NCBI GenBank assembly: GCA_003260325.1
Contig: MOLU01000003.1
Coordinates: 57,810-121,809, forward strand
Origin: Candidatus Gracilibacteria bacterium GN02-872
Lineage (GTDB): Bacteria > Patescibacteriota > Gracilibacteria > BD1-5 > UBA6164
DNA length: 64,000 bases
Reading direction: 5' to 3'
Part shown: positions 21,723 to 31,237 of the stretch, piece by piece
Layout: each line of letters begins with the position of its first letter
Numbering within the stretch: the stretch's first letter is position 1
The notes under the pieces: generated by a model
Database searches by the model: none
Told to the model about the DNA's origin: nothing
The model's input: only the letters and a program-made list of their open reading frames with translations
Made by a program: the position numbers and the translations under genes

Positions 21723-23046
21723 AAATTTCTATAAAATAATTCAAAATCTCAAGTTTTTTTCAAGAATATTTTTTTGAATAATTCCTCAAAGTATCTTTAG
21801 ATTTTAATAAATATTCTTGTAAAGCTTGTTGATTTCATCAAACTTTATTTTTCATTTCATTGTAGATTTCATCTCTTACCAATTTAAGTCTTTCTTTCTC
21901 AGCTTGAGTAAGTTCCGAAGAAAGAGTCTCTTTTGATTCTAACGTATTTTGAACAACTGGAGTAGGAGAATTGTTTACCAATTCGAAATTGTTTCAAAAT
22001 TTATTTTTAAAAGCTTCAAATGTTTTTTTTCAAAAGTATCCAGCTTCAGGAGAATTTTTATCAAAAATTATTTTATTTTCTAATTGAAAATTTATCAAAA
22101 TATCCTTTATAGAATCATATTTTCAGTCCAAATTTCAATTGTATAAATTTACCTCTTTAAGTAATTTTTGTAAATCTAAAACATCATCTGAGTTTGGATT
22201 TTCTGCTGAAACATAAAGATTTTTATACTTATCAATTTGAGAAGATTTGTTTGAATTTGAAGTACTGTCTTCTGGAGACTGAGAAGTTTCAAAATTTGTT
22301 TTTATTTGTGTATTTGAAGAAACTATACTTCCCTTTACAGTTTTTACTCACCAAGCAGCAGTTCTAATTCTTCCCTCATCTCAGTATCACATCCAAATAT
22401 CTATTCTATCATGAAGATGTCAATTATCTCAAGAATTAACGATTGCTCATCATCTATCATTTACTTCTCAAACTCAAAATCACTCTAAATAAATCTTTGT
22501 TCAAAAAGGATAATTTCTTGGTGCAGCAATTGTTCAATTTGATGGTTTTTTTCAGTTTGCCGTATTTCATCAACCATTTAGTCTTAATTCTGTTTCATAA
22601 CTTCAAGTTGTGTATTTTGATTGTCATGCTACTGGAGAATAGTAAGCTGTTACAATAAAATATCATTCCTGTCATTCTTTTGGTGTTTCAAGTGTCAAAA
22701 ACTCTTTTTGTAAATCTTCAAAATTTTTTCAAAATTTTTGTTTTAAAGAATTTATAGTTTTATTTCAAAAATACCCAGCTTCATAATGATCTTTGTTTGG
22801 TACAATACCATTTTCAACTTGATAATTTACAAGAGCTTCTTTTATAGAATTGAAATTTCAATCAATTTCTCAATTATATAATCCCAATCATTTAAAAACT
22901 TCTTGAAGTTTTCTAACTTTTGTTTCACTAGAATTTTCATTTACTTGAGTTATAAGTCCATTTGCAAATGTTTCTTGTATTCAAAAAGAAAAAAATGCTA
23001 ATAGTGTAAAACATAAAAATACAAAAATAGTATGTAAATATCGCAT
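21718..23046 (-). CDS. Secreted 3D-domain protein, paralogue of 20155-21633
   Basis: 442 residues. A signal peptide (about 1-28) is followed by a PG_binding_1-like repeat (KVRKLQEVFKGLGLYNGEID, 43-62) and a 3D domain at about 128-240. The latter has YFIVTAYYSPVAG, FGTKIYLEGFG, D197 in VNDRG, and D213/D216 in HDRIDIWMG. A second peptidoglycan-binding repeat (DVLDLQKLLKEVNLYNGNLD) and a coiled C-terminus follow. The 3D core is nearly identical in layout to the neighbour, so the pair arose by duplication with domain shuffling. The likely substrate is cell-wall glycan. Confidence 0.85.
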
Positions 23047-23073
23047 ATAATAAATTAAAATATAAAAATGGAA

Positions 23074-23101
23074 GTTTCAAAATTTAATTGATTTTTGAAA
23101 C
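23074..23101 (-). promoter_or_regulatory. Hairpin in the upstream region of the 3D-domain gene
   Basis: Perfect 9-bp stem GTTTCAAAA / TTTTGAAAC with a 10-nt loop, 28 bp upstream of the ATG. No T run follows, so a regulatory or mRNA-stabilising role is more likely than termination. Confidence 0.4.
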
Positions 23102-23204
23102 AAAATACTTTTTTGAATTTTTAAAAAATATTTTACAAGGCTTAAATAAGTCAAAAACTCCATAAAGTATTTCCATTGCAGTCTTTTATTTTAAAAAGTA
23201 AATC

Positions 23205-23244
23205 AAAAAAGTCAAGTCATTTTTTAAAATAAGACTTGACTTTT
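23205..23244 (-). terminator. Terminator of grpE
   Basis: Arms AAAAAAGTCAAGTC / GACTTGACTTTT around a 14-nt A/T loop. It is symmetrical, but lies 20 bp beyond the grpE stop on the minus strand. Confidence 0.8.
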
Positions 23245-23263
23245 AAAATTTTTATAGTGACTT

Positions 23264-23809
23264 TTAGGCTCAAACTATAACTTTTGCATGCCTAAGAACT
23301 TTTCCTTCCAATAAATATCATTTTTCAAATTCATCAAAAATGATTCAAGTTTCTTTTCAAGGAACAGTTGTCATTACATCGTGTAAATCTGGATTTACAG
23401 TTTCTCAAATAGAATTAAAAGGTTTTACTCAAAGTTTTTCTAAATCTGTTAAGAGCTTCTTTTCTAAAGACAAAATACCTTCAAAAAGACCATTTCTTTT
23501 CAAATCATCAGGAGTATTTTTTATAATCCTTTCTATATCATCAATTCTTGGTAAAATATTTTTTAAAATATCTGCTTTTAAAAAGAAAATCATATCTTTT
23601 TTGTCTCTCTCAACTCTTTTTTTATAATTATCAAAATCTGCCAAAGTTTTAGCTAAAATCTCTTTTGTTTTGTCTTCAGAATTTTGTTTTTCAGATTCTT
23701 TTTTTTCTTGTTCTTCAAGTTTTTCTGTTTCATCTATTTGATCAAGTTCAGACTCCATTTGGTCTATTATATCATCTTCCAAAATACTGTCTTTATCTTT
23801 ATCTGACAT
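23264..23809 (-). CDS. grpE: GrpE, nucleotide-exchange factor of DnaK
   Basis: 181 residues. A long acidic coiled coil (about 1-75) leads into DFDNYKKRVERDKKD, the classical GrpE signature. The C-terminal beta domain shows NPDLHDVMTTVPG, GIIFDEFEKGYLLEGKVLRHA and KVIVGA. It promotes ADP/ATP exchange on DnaK. No dnaK, dnaJ or hrcA and no CIRCE element are seen beside it. Monocistronic, with its own terminator. Confidence 0.95.
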
Positions 23810-23930
23810 ATAAATTAAATTATTATCAATTAAATAAATACATTATAATCATTTTTGAGAATTTTCAAGATGATTTTTTGTTATTTATGAAATGATTAAA
23901 AAACTTTAAAATATCTTAAATAAAACAAAA

Positions 23931-23962
23931 AAATCAGTAAACAATATTTATTTTACTGATTT
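23931..23962 (-). terminator. Terminator after the frameshifted coiled-coil gene
   Basis: Perfect 11-bp stem AAATCAGTAAA / TTTACTGATTT with an A/T loop; on the minus strand it is followed by TTTTGTTTT. Confidence 0.8.
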
Positions 23963-23965
23963 GGA

Positions 23966-25737
23966 TTATTTATTTAGTAATCAAAGATTCCTAAAAATTG
24001 TGCCTTTTGGATTTGACCCCAACAAAAAAGCTATACGATTCTTTTTTTCTCACGAAAAAGCAAGTCATTTATCCAAATCAGCTGCCGAGCTAAAAAATCG
24101 AATCTCTCAATTAGAGTCGATTGCATTTGGTAAGTCTTCCCTTCAAGTAAGCATTTTATTAAATAATTTTATAAATGTCCTTTGATCATTTAAAGTTAAT
24201 CTTTTTTCCTCTTTGTAGGCTCAAAGTTTTCACTCCGTTATGTTTATTTCTCACGTTAAACCTAGCATTTTTCTAAAATGCTCTGATGAATTTATCATAT
24301 TTATTGCTGAGTCTGTCGCTTCTTGCGGAACTAAATCAAATCAAATTTCTTTTAAAAACTTCAAAACTTTCCTTTTGTTCTTATCTAGTTCCTCTGCTTT
24401 TCTTGCATTTTCAACTAAAATATTTCCTATTTTTTGATTCTTTTCTTTAATTTTATCTTTTTTTGATGATTCTAAAAATTTCTCTCTATTTTCAATATAT
24501 CTTTTCAAATCTTCTTTTGTAAAAATATTTTCTATCTTTCTTGTATCTATTTTATCCTTAAAATTTTCTTTTATATAATTTATCAAATCTTTTAATTCTG
24601 CATCTTTATTATCTGGATTATCTAATATTTTTTTATTGTATCTAAAGCTGATAATTCGTCATTTATAGGTAAAAGCTCAGATTCTAATTTTTTATTTTCC
24701 TCATCAATAAGTTTTTTGCTTCATTCATCATCTATATCTGCTTCTAAAGCATAACTACTTCAAGGCAAAGAAACTTTTCTTTTCCCATTTTCATCAACTT
24801 TTATTACTTTTTCAGTATTTTCAAATTTTAAGCTTCAGTCAGCATTTTTGATAACTGGATTTCTGTCAACTCAAAGACTAACAAATTCTTTTGCTTTATA
24901 AGCTCAAACTTGTTCTATAGCTTCAAATTGAGATCTAAAATAACCTCACTCTCATCATTCTATTGAGATAAGTGAGTTTTTCAATTGTTTGTATTCTACT
25001 GAATTTATTCATACTTCTTGCACCATTTTTGTCAAAACCTCTGGTGAAAGAGCTTGTTTCAAATCTCTGATTATTTCTTTTCTGTTTTCAGGTGTGATGC
25101 TTTCATATTTTCTAAATACATCAGCATAAGCTTTATACTCAGGTTTTCATCTAAACTTTTCTGATAAATTTCTTAGTTCTGAAAAGTTTTGGATAAATCA
25201 TTCATATTCTCTTGCATTAGCTTTAAATTCATTTTTTTTATCTATATTTTGATCTGAATTTTTATCTAACTTTTGTGTGTTTTGATTATTTTCTAAAGAT
25301 TCTTTTTTGTTTTCTTGTATATTATTTTTGTTTTCTTGTATATTATTTTTGTTTTCTTGTGTCTCTTTTATATTACTTTGTGTATCCTCAATCTTTTTAT
25401 TTAATCTTTGAGCTCAAGTTATTCTATTAACTATTCATTTTATCGCATCTCCCTTATTTGCTACTCAAAGTGCCTTTAAGCTCTTTATAAAACCCTCTGC
25501 TTGTTTATCTCACATTTTAGATATCTTGTTTACGACAGCATCCACCTCTTTTTCTGAAATTCAAAATCTCTCAAGTATAGGTCATACTTGAGTTTCTATG
25601 TCTCATGCTCTATTAGCCTCTTTTGCTTTATCTATTGATTTCTTTACTTGCGATACTTCTGCTTTTACTTGCTCTTCACTTTTTTCTACTTTTGCTAAAG
25701 AAGCCTGTTCTATGTTTTTTCAGTTCTCTATTGACAT
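23966..25737 (-). CDS. Coiled-coil protein, unknown, with a -1 frameshift
   Basis: Two overlapping frames make one protein. The first runs from ATG 25737 to TAG 24622 (371 codons); the second runs to TAA 23966 and is in the -1 frame. At 24628-24634 an A7 run on the coding strand (ATA AAA AAA TAT TAG) is the classical slippery form A AAA AAA. A slip there joins both frames into about 590 residues with continuous similar composition. The N-terminal third is a highly charged coiled coil (EEQVKAEVSQVKKSIDKAKE) and a NNIQENK heptad repeat follows. No family recognised, no signal peptide or membrane segment. A homopolymer sequencing error, a real frameshift mutation or programmed frameshifting are all possible. 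Confidence 0.6.
25300..25362 (-). repeat. 21-bp tandem repeat, heptad NNIQENK
   Basis: Three units of 21 bp; two are near-identical (25321-25341, 25342-25362) and the first is degenerate. They encode N-N-I-Q-E-N-K repeats in the coiled-coil protein. Confidence 0.85.
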
Positions 25738-25829
25738 AAATTTTGATTTAAATTCTAGATTATATACAGAATATCATATTTAGTTTTTTATTGCAAATTT
25801 TTACATTTTTCAAAAAAAATACTTTTTAT

Positions 25830-25857
25830 TTGACAAATTATTTTTTTTAGGTAAAAT
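25830..25857 (+). promoter_or_regulatory. Promoter of the 25920 gene
   Basis: TTGACA (25830-25835), 16-bp spacer, TAAAAT (25852-25857). The match to the sigma-70 consensus is the best in the window. Confidence 0.7.
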
Positions 25858-25877
25858 ATAATTACAAAATAAAAAAG

Positions 25878-25907
25878 AAAGGAGGAAAAATATCTTTTTT
25901 ATCCTTT
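25878..25907 (+). promoter_or_regulatory. 5' UTR hairpin that covers a strong GGAGG
   Basis: AAAGGAGG at 25878-25885 can pair with TCCTTT at 25902-25907, with A5/T5 extending the stem. This is the strongest Shine-Dalgarno-like sequence seen on the plus strand, yet it lies 35 nt before the ATG, so it may instead act in control. Confidence 0.4.
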
Positions 25908-25919
25908 AAATTTAGTACT

Positions 25920-26528
25920 ATGAAAAATGCACTAATAAGAGATTTTAGCCCTGAAACTAGAGAGAGAGGAGGGACAAAAATTAGTAATATTATAAAAGCT
26001 GTTACTTTATGAGTTTGATTAGCTTTAACTCAAGGAGCACATGCAAAAAGTGATGACAACATAGTTACTGTTGATATAGATTGAAATACTTTCACTCAAG
26101 GAGTACATACAGAAAGTGATAACAACATAGTTACTGTTGATATAGATTGAAATACTTTCACTTATAATTTAAAGAATGAAGATATATTAACAGAATGTGA
26201 TAAATATATGGAGAATGTTGATGTTTATGCTGATTGTGTAACTTGAACAGAAACAGCATTTGAAGCTCAAGAAGATTTAATCAATGCAAGATTGAATGAA
26301 TCAGAAATAGGATTAGCTAATTCAGAAAGAGAGCTTGCTAGTTCTAAAAGAGAGCTTGCTAGTTCTAAAAGAGAGCTTGCTAGTTCTAATGCTAGATTAA
26401 AAAATGCACAAGCTAGAAATGAACAAACTAAAAAAGATATGAATGTAGCTAAAAACCAAATGAATATAGCAGAAAAAGAAGCAAATAGAGTTTATAAACA
26501 AGAAAGAAAAAAAGTTTTAGCTAACTAA
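25920..26528 (+). CDS. Exported coiled-coil protein with internal duplications
   Basis: 202 residues. A 27-residue charged N-region (MKNALIRDFSPETRERGGTK) is followed by a hydrophobic core and a likely signal-peptidase site after AHA (ALTQGAHA-KSDD). Two copies of a 22-residue unit (TQGAHAKSDDNIVTVDIDGN, then diverged) come next. A coiled coil with three R-E-L-A-S-S-K heptads fills residues about 120-200. No family recognised. Divergently transcribed from the other heptad-repeat protein across a 182-bp region. Confidence 0.7.
26028..26159 (+). repeat. 66-bp tandem duplication inside a gene
   Basis: Two 66-bp copies (26028-26093, 26094-26159) differ at only a few positions and keep the frame: 22 residues repeated. 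Confidence 0.9.
26328..26390 (+). repeat. 21-bp tandem repeat, heptad RELASSK
   Basis: Three units at 26328, 26349 and 26370, the first two identical, the third ending in AAT. They are in frame and extend the coiled coil. Confidence 0.9.
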
Positions 26529-26551
26529 TTAAAAAATATTAAAAATTTGAG

Positions 26552-26592
26552 AAAAAGTAGAGTTTTCTTAGGAAAATTACTACTTTTTTTTT
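26552..26592 (+). terminator. Terminator after the exported coiled-coil gene
   Basis: Outer stem AAAAAGTAG / CTACTTTTT with an inner TTTTC / GAAAA stem, followed by a T run. Confidence 0.75.
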
Positions 26593-26681
26593 AAAAGGTT
26601 TTTATTTTTTTAAGTCAATAAAAATTTGTCAGAAAAATATTTTTTTGTATAATTGGAAAAATATTTTTTAAAATTAAAAAA

Positions 26682-27476
26682 ATGAAAATAATTTCCTGGA
26701 ATGTGAATGGAATAAGAGCTATTGCTAAAAAATGATTTACTGAATTTGTTTATAGAGAGAATCCTGATATTTTATGCTTACAGGAGGCAAAAGCTTTTGA
26801 ATCACAATTTTTAAAAGAAATTTGAGAACTGGAAGGTTACAATTATGTTTGGCATTCTGGAACAAGAGCTTGATATGCTTGAACAGCTATATTTTTTAAA
26901 AAAGAAATAAAAATAATTTCAACTAAAAATCAGTTTGATGAAATAAATCATTTTCATGATGATTGAAGGATTACTGAGATTATTTTTGAAAAAGATGGTA
27001 AACAAATCGCTTTGATAAATGGATATTTCCCTAACTGATGAACTAGGGCTGACTGAACAGAAATGTTAACTTACAAACTAGAATTTTATGATAAATTGAT
27101 AAATTATATAAATTCACTAGTTAAAGAAAAAAAAGAAGTTATTATAACTTGAGATTTCAATATCTGCCACACAGAAATAGATATAGCAAGACCAAAAGAA
27201 AATGAAAATTCTATTTGATTTTTACCTATAGAAAGGAAAAAAATAACTGAACTTTTAGAGAATTGATACATTGATACTTTTAGATATTTTTATCCTGAAA
27301 AAGTTAATGTTTACTCTTGGTGGAGCTATAGATGAGGAGCAAGACCAAGAAATGTTTGATGGAGGCTCGATTACTTTGTAGTTAACAAAGACTTTATTGA
27401 TGAAGTTTCCGATATGGTTTATATGACAGAAATTGAGTGAAGTGATCATTGTCCGATAAAGCTTTTGTTAAAATAA
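26682..27476 (+). CDS. xthA: Exonuclease III / AP endonuclease
   Basis: Cleaves abasic sites and trims 3' ends in base-excision repair. 264 residues. Landmarks in order: ISWNVNGIRA, DILCLQEAKA (catalytic E), YFPNGGTRADGTEM, TGDFNICHTE (D, N), [20 protein letters not shown], and the catalytic SDHCPIKL at the end. Length normal, all active-site residues present. Followed by its own terminator. Confidence 0.96.
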
Positions 27477-27499
27477 GAGTTTTTTTAAAACTCTTTTTT
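27475..27499 (+). terminator. Terminator of xthA
   Basis: AAGAGTTTT / AAAACTCTT with a TTT loop and a following T run. Confidence 0.75.
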
Positions 27500-27555
27500 A
27501 TTTTTTAAAATTTTGATTATAATTAAGTAAATTTTTTAATATTTTTTAAAAGAAA

Positions 27556-28239
27556 ATGAATAAATTTGAACAAGATTTTTTAAAGAAATATATTCCTGAA
27601 GGACAAGAACTCTTTCATATAATTCACACTCATCCTCTTGTTGTTATCAGAAACTTGATTGTTCAGATTATCTTACTTTTAGTTCTTCCGATTTGATTTT
27701 TTTATTTTTCAAAAACTCTTCACAAGCAAATTCCTTTTTTTTACTTTGAAATTTATATTTTTTTAGTATTTTTAAAAATAATTTATGATATTTTTAATTG
27801 GTACAATGATGTTTGGATTGTTACAAACACTTCAGTTGTAGCTCTAAACTGGTCTTTTTTCAAAGTAAAAACAGAAAGTATAACTTTTGAAAATATCGAG
27901 TGAGTTTGAGTTGATGAAGACTGAATTCTTGATAAACTGATGCGTAAGTGAGATGTAATTATTCACAAAGCGTGAGAAGAAGAGTTAATCTTGGAAAATG
28001 CTATCAATCCTTACAAAGCAATTGATGCGATTGAAGAAGCTAGTACAGCAAATGCTGATGATTGAGGAAATATCACAGAAGAAAGATTTAATTTATTGCT
28101 TGAAGCACTTTCTTGAGCAGTTTGAGAACATTTATGAAAAAAAGAAATAACTTGAACTTATAATGAAAAAAAAGAAAAACTAAAAAAAGAAATTCTTGAA
28201 AAAGCTGAACACACAGAGTGAACAATTGATTTGAGATAA
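27556..28239 (+). CDS. bPH2 (DUF304-like) membrane protein
   Basis: 227 residues. Two membrane helices (about 39-60 and 70-88) precede a segment W-Y-N-D-V-W-I-V-T-N-T-S-V-V-A-L-N-W, typical of bacterial PH domains, with ITFENIEGVGVDE. The C-terminal third is a polar alpha-helical tail. Function of such proteins is not settled; some take part in membrane or envelope stress functions. Standalone gene between xthA and uvrC. Confidence 0.7.
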
Positions 28240-28323
28240 AACTCAAATCTTTTTGTTCTTAAAAAATATTTTTTGAAATAAAAGAAAAAATAATTAAAAT
28301 AAAAAAAACTTAATAATAAAAAA

Positions 28324-30174
28324 ATGAAAGAAAATCTAAAAATTATTTTGAAGAATTTACCTTCTCTTCCCTGAGTTTATCAATTCTTTGATAAATCAGA
28401 AAAAATTATTTATGTTTGAAAATCTGTAAACTTAAAATCAAGAGTTAATTCGTATTTTAACGGAAAAGCAAAGCTAAATTTTGCTAAACAAAAAATGGTT
28501 TGAAAAATAGAAGATATAAAAATAATTATCGTAAATAATGAAACTGAAAGCTTGATTCTGGAGACAAATCTGATAAAGAAAAATAAGCCAAAATACAATA
28601 TATTGATGAAAGATGATAAAAATCATATTTATATAAAAATCACAAATGAAGAATTTCCAAAAATCATAAAAACAAGAGTTTGACCAAATAGCAAAAAAAA
28701 TAATTGAGTTTATTTCTGACCTTATTTAAGCTCAGCTTATGTTGAAAATATTTTAAAAATTATTAAAAAAATTTTTTGATATTGAGTTTCTGAAAATCAT
28801 TTCTTTGTAACTAAAAATAGCTACAATTTAGATAAATATTTATTTAAATGAAATGAAATAAAAGAAAATATAAAAAATGAATATTCTAAAAAAATAGAGC
28901 AAATAAAGGATTTTTTAAAGCAAGATTTCAAAAAAATAATTCCAGAACTTGAAGAACAAATGAAAGATTTTGCAAAAAAGCTTGAATTTGAAAGAGCTCA
29001 AAAAGTAAAAGAAGATATTGAAAGTATCAAGTCTCTCGAAGTTAATCAGCTTGCTCGTGAGCATATAAATGGAGATTATGATGTAATAAACTTTTTAGAG
29101 AAATATGAGAAAGTATTTATTTGAATTATAAAAATCAGGAGCAGTAAAATAATTTGAATGCAAAATTTTGAAATAGAAAACAATTTAGAGGAAAATTTAG
29201 ACGAAATAATAAACTTTTTTATTGAAAATAATTTACTTACTGATTATTTAGAGAACGAAGCCAAAATTCCAGATTTTATTTTACCAAAAGAGATAAATTT
29301 TAGTGAATTTGTAAAAAATAAAATTCATCTAGAAGTACCAAAAATCTGAGCTAAAAAAGATATTTTAAATCTCTGTTATAAAAATATTTATGAATTTGCT
29401 TACAAAAAATATATTTCAAGCTTATCAACAAAAGGTTTTACAAAGCAAAATATGATAAATTTATTAAATATTTTATGATATGAACAAAAAAACAAAAATA
29501 TAATTTTTGAATGTAATGATATTAGTCATCTCTCTGGAACGCATACTGTTGCCTCTAGAAGTGTGATTGAAAACTGAAAAACTGCTCCAAATAAATATAA
29601 AAAATACAGAATAAAAACTCTTACTGATCAAAAAATAAACGATTTTGATTCGATGAGAGAAGTGATAACAAGGAGATTAAAAGAAATTTTGCATACTTGA
29701 GAAATTCCTGATTTGATAATTATTGATGGTTGAAAAGGGCAACTTGGAAGTGTTTTGGAAATTTTAGAAAAGTTCAAAAAAGATTCTGAATCAAGCTTAG
29801 AATGACAAAATTTAGAAATATTAAACCAGATACAATTTGTTTCTATTGCAAAAAAAGAAGAAGAATTGTTTTTGTTTAGAGATTGAGAATTTAAAAAATT
29901 TGTTTTGAAAAAAACGGATCAAGAATTAAAAATGATTCAAAAAATAAGAGACGAAGCTCACAGATTTGCCATTACTTTTAACAGAGATAGTAGAATAAAA
30001 TCAATGAAAAAAAATATTTTAGAAAGTTTACCTTGATTCTGACCAAAAACTAGAAAAAAAATTTTGAAAAAATATTGAACTGTTGAAAATTTAGCAAATT
30101 TTGATATTTCTGAGCTACAAAAAGATCTAAACAAAGCACAAATAGAAGTTTTAAAAAATCATTGAATAATTTAA
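28324..30174 (+). CDS. uvrC: UvrC, nucleotide-excision repair endonuclease
   Basis: Makes the 3' and 5' incisions around bulky lesions. 616 residues. GIY-YIG N-terminal nuclease (LPGVYQFFD, IIYVGKSVNLKSRV), a UVR motif near residues 210-225 (AKKLEFERAQKVKEDIESIK), and the C-terminal RNase-H-like half with ECNDISHLSGTHTVASRSV, IIIDGGKGQLGSV and FNRDSRIKS. The helix-hairpin-helix domain ends the protein (SLPGFGPKTRKKILKKYG). Full length. Confidence 0.97.
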
Positions 30175-30177
30175 AAA

Positions 30178-30203
30178 AAAGAGCTTACAATTGTAAGCTC
30201 TTT
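30178..30203. terminator. Bidirectional terminator, uvrC / 30215 gene
   Basis: Perfect palindrome AAAGAGCTTACAA / TTGTAAGCTCTTT, A run before and T run after; between convergent genes. Confidence 0.85.
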
Positions 30204-30214
30204 AAAAATGTTAT

Positions 30215-30478
30215 TTATTTATTAAAATCGTAGACTATCCCTTTTCTAGGATAGATAATCACTAGAGTTTCCTCTCTAAGAAACTTCTCAAAAGGATAGG
30301 AGAAGCATTGCCCCCCAATTGTTAGTATAACATCCCTCCCTCTTTTAAGCTCAGATAACGGAATTTCCGCTATACCTGTCACAGGATCAGTGTGAACTTC
30401 ATCAAATCGGCCTCTACCATAGATTATCCTATGGTAGATTGGATGTCCATCAGGATCAACCAATCTAACTTTTTTCAT
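30215..30478 (-). CDS. Small protein with non-TGA glycine codons, foreign-looking
   Basis: 87 residues from ATG 30478, chosen over the ATG at 30511 because AAAGGGAGGTG lies 7 nt upstream, the clearest Shine-Dalgarno in the window. The protein starts MKKVRLVDPDGHPIYHRIIY and is soluble, rich in R, P and E. No known domain was recognised. All eight glycines are GGN (four are GGG), with no TGA, and GC content is well above its neighbours. It has a near-consensus promoter (TTGACT-16-TATAAT). These features suggest recent transfer from a standard-code organism, or an unusually constrained gene. Confidence 0.75.
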   Translation of the reverse strand: MKKVRLVDPDGHPIYHRIIYGRGRFDEVHTDPVTGIAEIPLSELKRGRDVILTIGGQCFSYPFEKFLREETLVIIYPRKGIVYDFNK

Positions 30479-30511
30479 TTTTAACACCTCCCTTTCTGAA
30501 AAAGCAATCAA

Positions 30512-30539
30512 ATTATAAGTAATATTTTTAAAAAGTCAA
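30512..30539 (-). promoter_or_regulatory. Promoter of the 30215 gene
   Basis: On the minus strand TTGACT (30534-30539), 16-bp spacer, TATAAT (30512-30517). The start would be about 28 nt upstream of the ATG. Confidence 0.7.
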
Positions 30540-30657
30540 TTTTTAAAATTTAAATTTATCTAAATTAACTAAGAAATAATAAAAAATATAAATATTTGCA
30601 AAAATTTTTTAAAAGTGATAAAATTTATTTATAAAAAATACTTTTTAAAAATAAAAA

Positions 30658-31200
30658 ATGATAGATTTCCTAAAAAAATATCAAAATAAAAAATTTGTAA
30701 AAAATACTTATTTCATAGTTTGAGCCTTTGTTGTTGCATTTGCTTTAAACCTTTTGATTTTTGAATCAATGAATTTTTGACAAAATTTGAAAACTTCTGT
30801 GTTGGATTCACAAAATACTTTAGAACAGCAGACTGAGGATAAAAAAGCAGATATTTATATAGAAGAGCAAAACTGAAAACTATTTTTAAAAAATAGTAAA
30901 GAAATTTCAGATTTACAAAGTATCTCTTTTTCTCTTGTTTATGATAACTCTAGCATAGAAAACTTAGAAGTAAATTCTACAATTTGAGAAACTCAAATAA
31001 TTTGAGAAAAGTGGAGTGGAATCGAAACAGTGATTATAAATGCAAATGTTGAAAATATTGAAAAAAATAGTATTTTAGCGGAAATAAAAATCCAGAAAAA
31101 AGAAAATATAGCTTTCACAGCAATAAATTTAACAAATGCAAATTTTATAGATAAACAAGAAAATATTTTTAACTTGACAACTTCAGGAATAAGCTTATAA
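30658..31200 (+). CDS. Single-pass membrane protein with an extracellular beta domain
   Basis: 180 residues. A short basic N-terminus, one membrane helix at about 19-38 (TYFIVGAFVVAFALNLLIF), a linker, then about 115 residues rich in beta-type I/T/S patterns (LQSISFSLVYDNSSIENLE onward), like cohesin or pilin-adhesion modules. No motif allows a family name. 37 bp ahead of tatD, same strand. Confidence 0.6.
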
Positions 31201-31237
31201 ATAGCTTATTCTTTTTTTTATCTTTAAAATCTGTAAA

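Noticed and set aside
23810..23965. CIRCE element or hrcA near grpE
   Set aside because: No inverted repeat of the CIRCE type and no neighbouring heat-shock gene were found.
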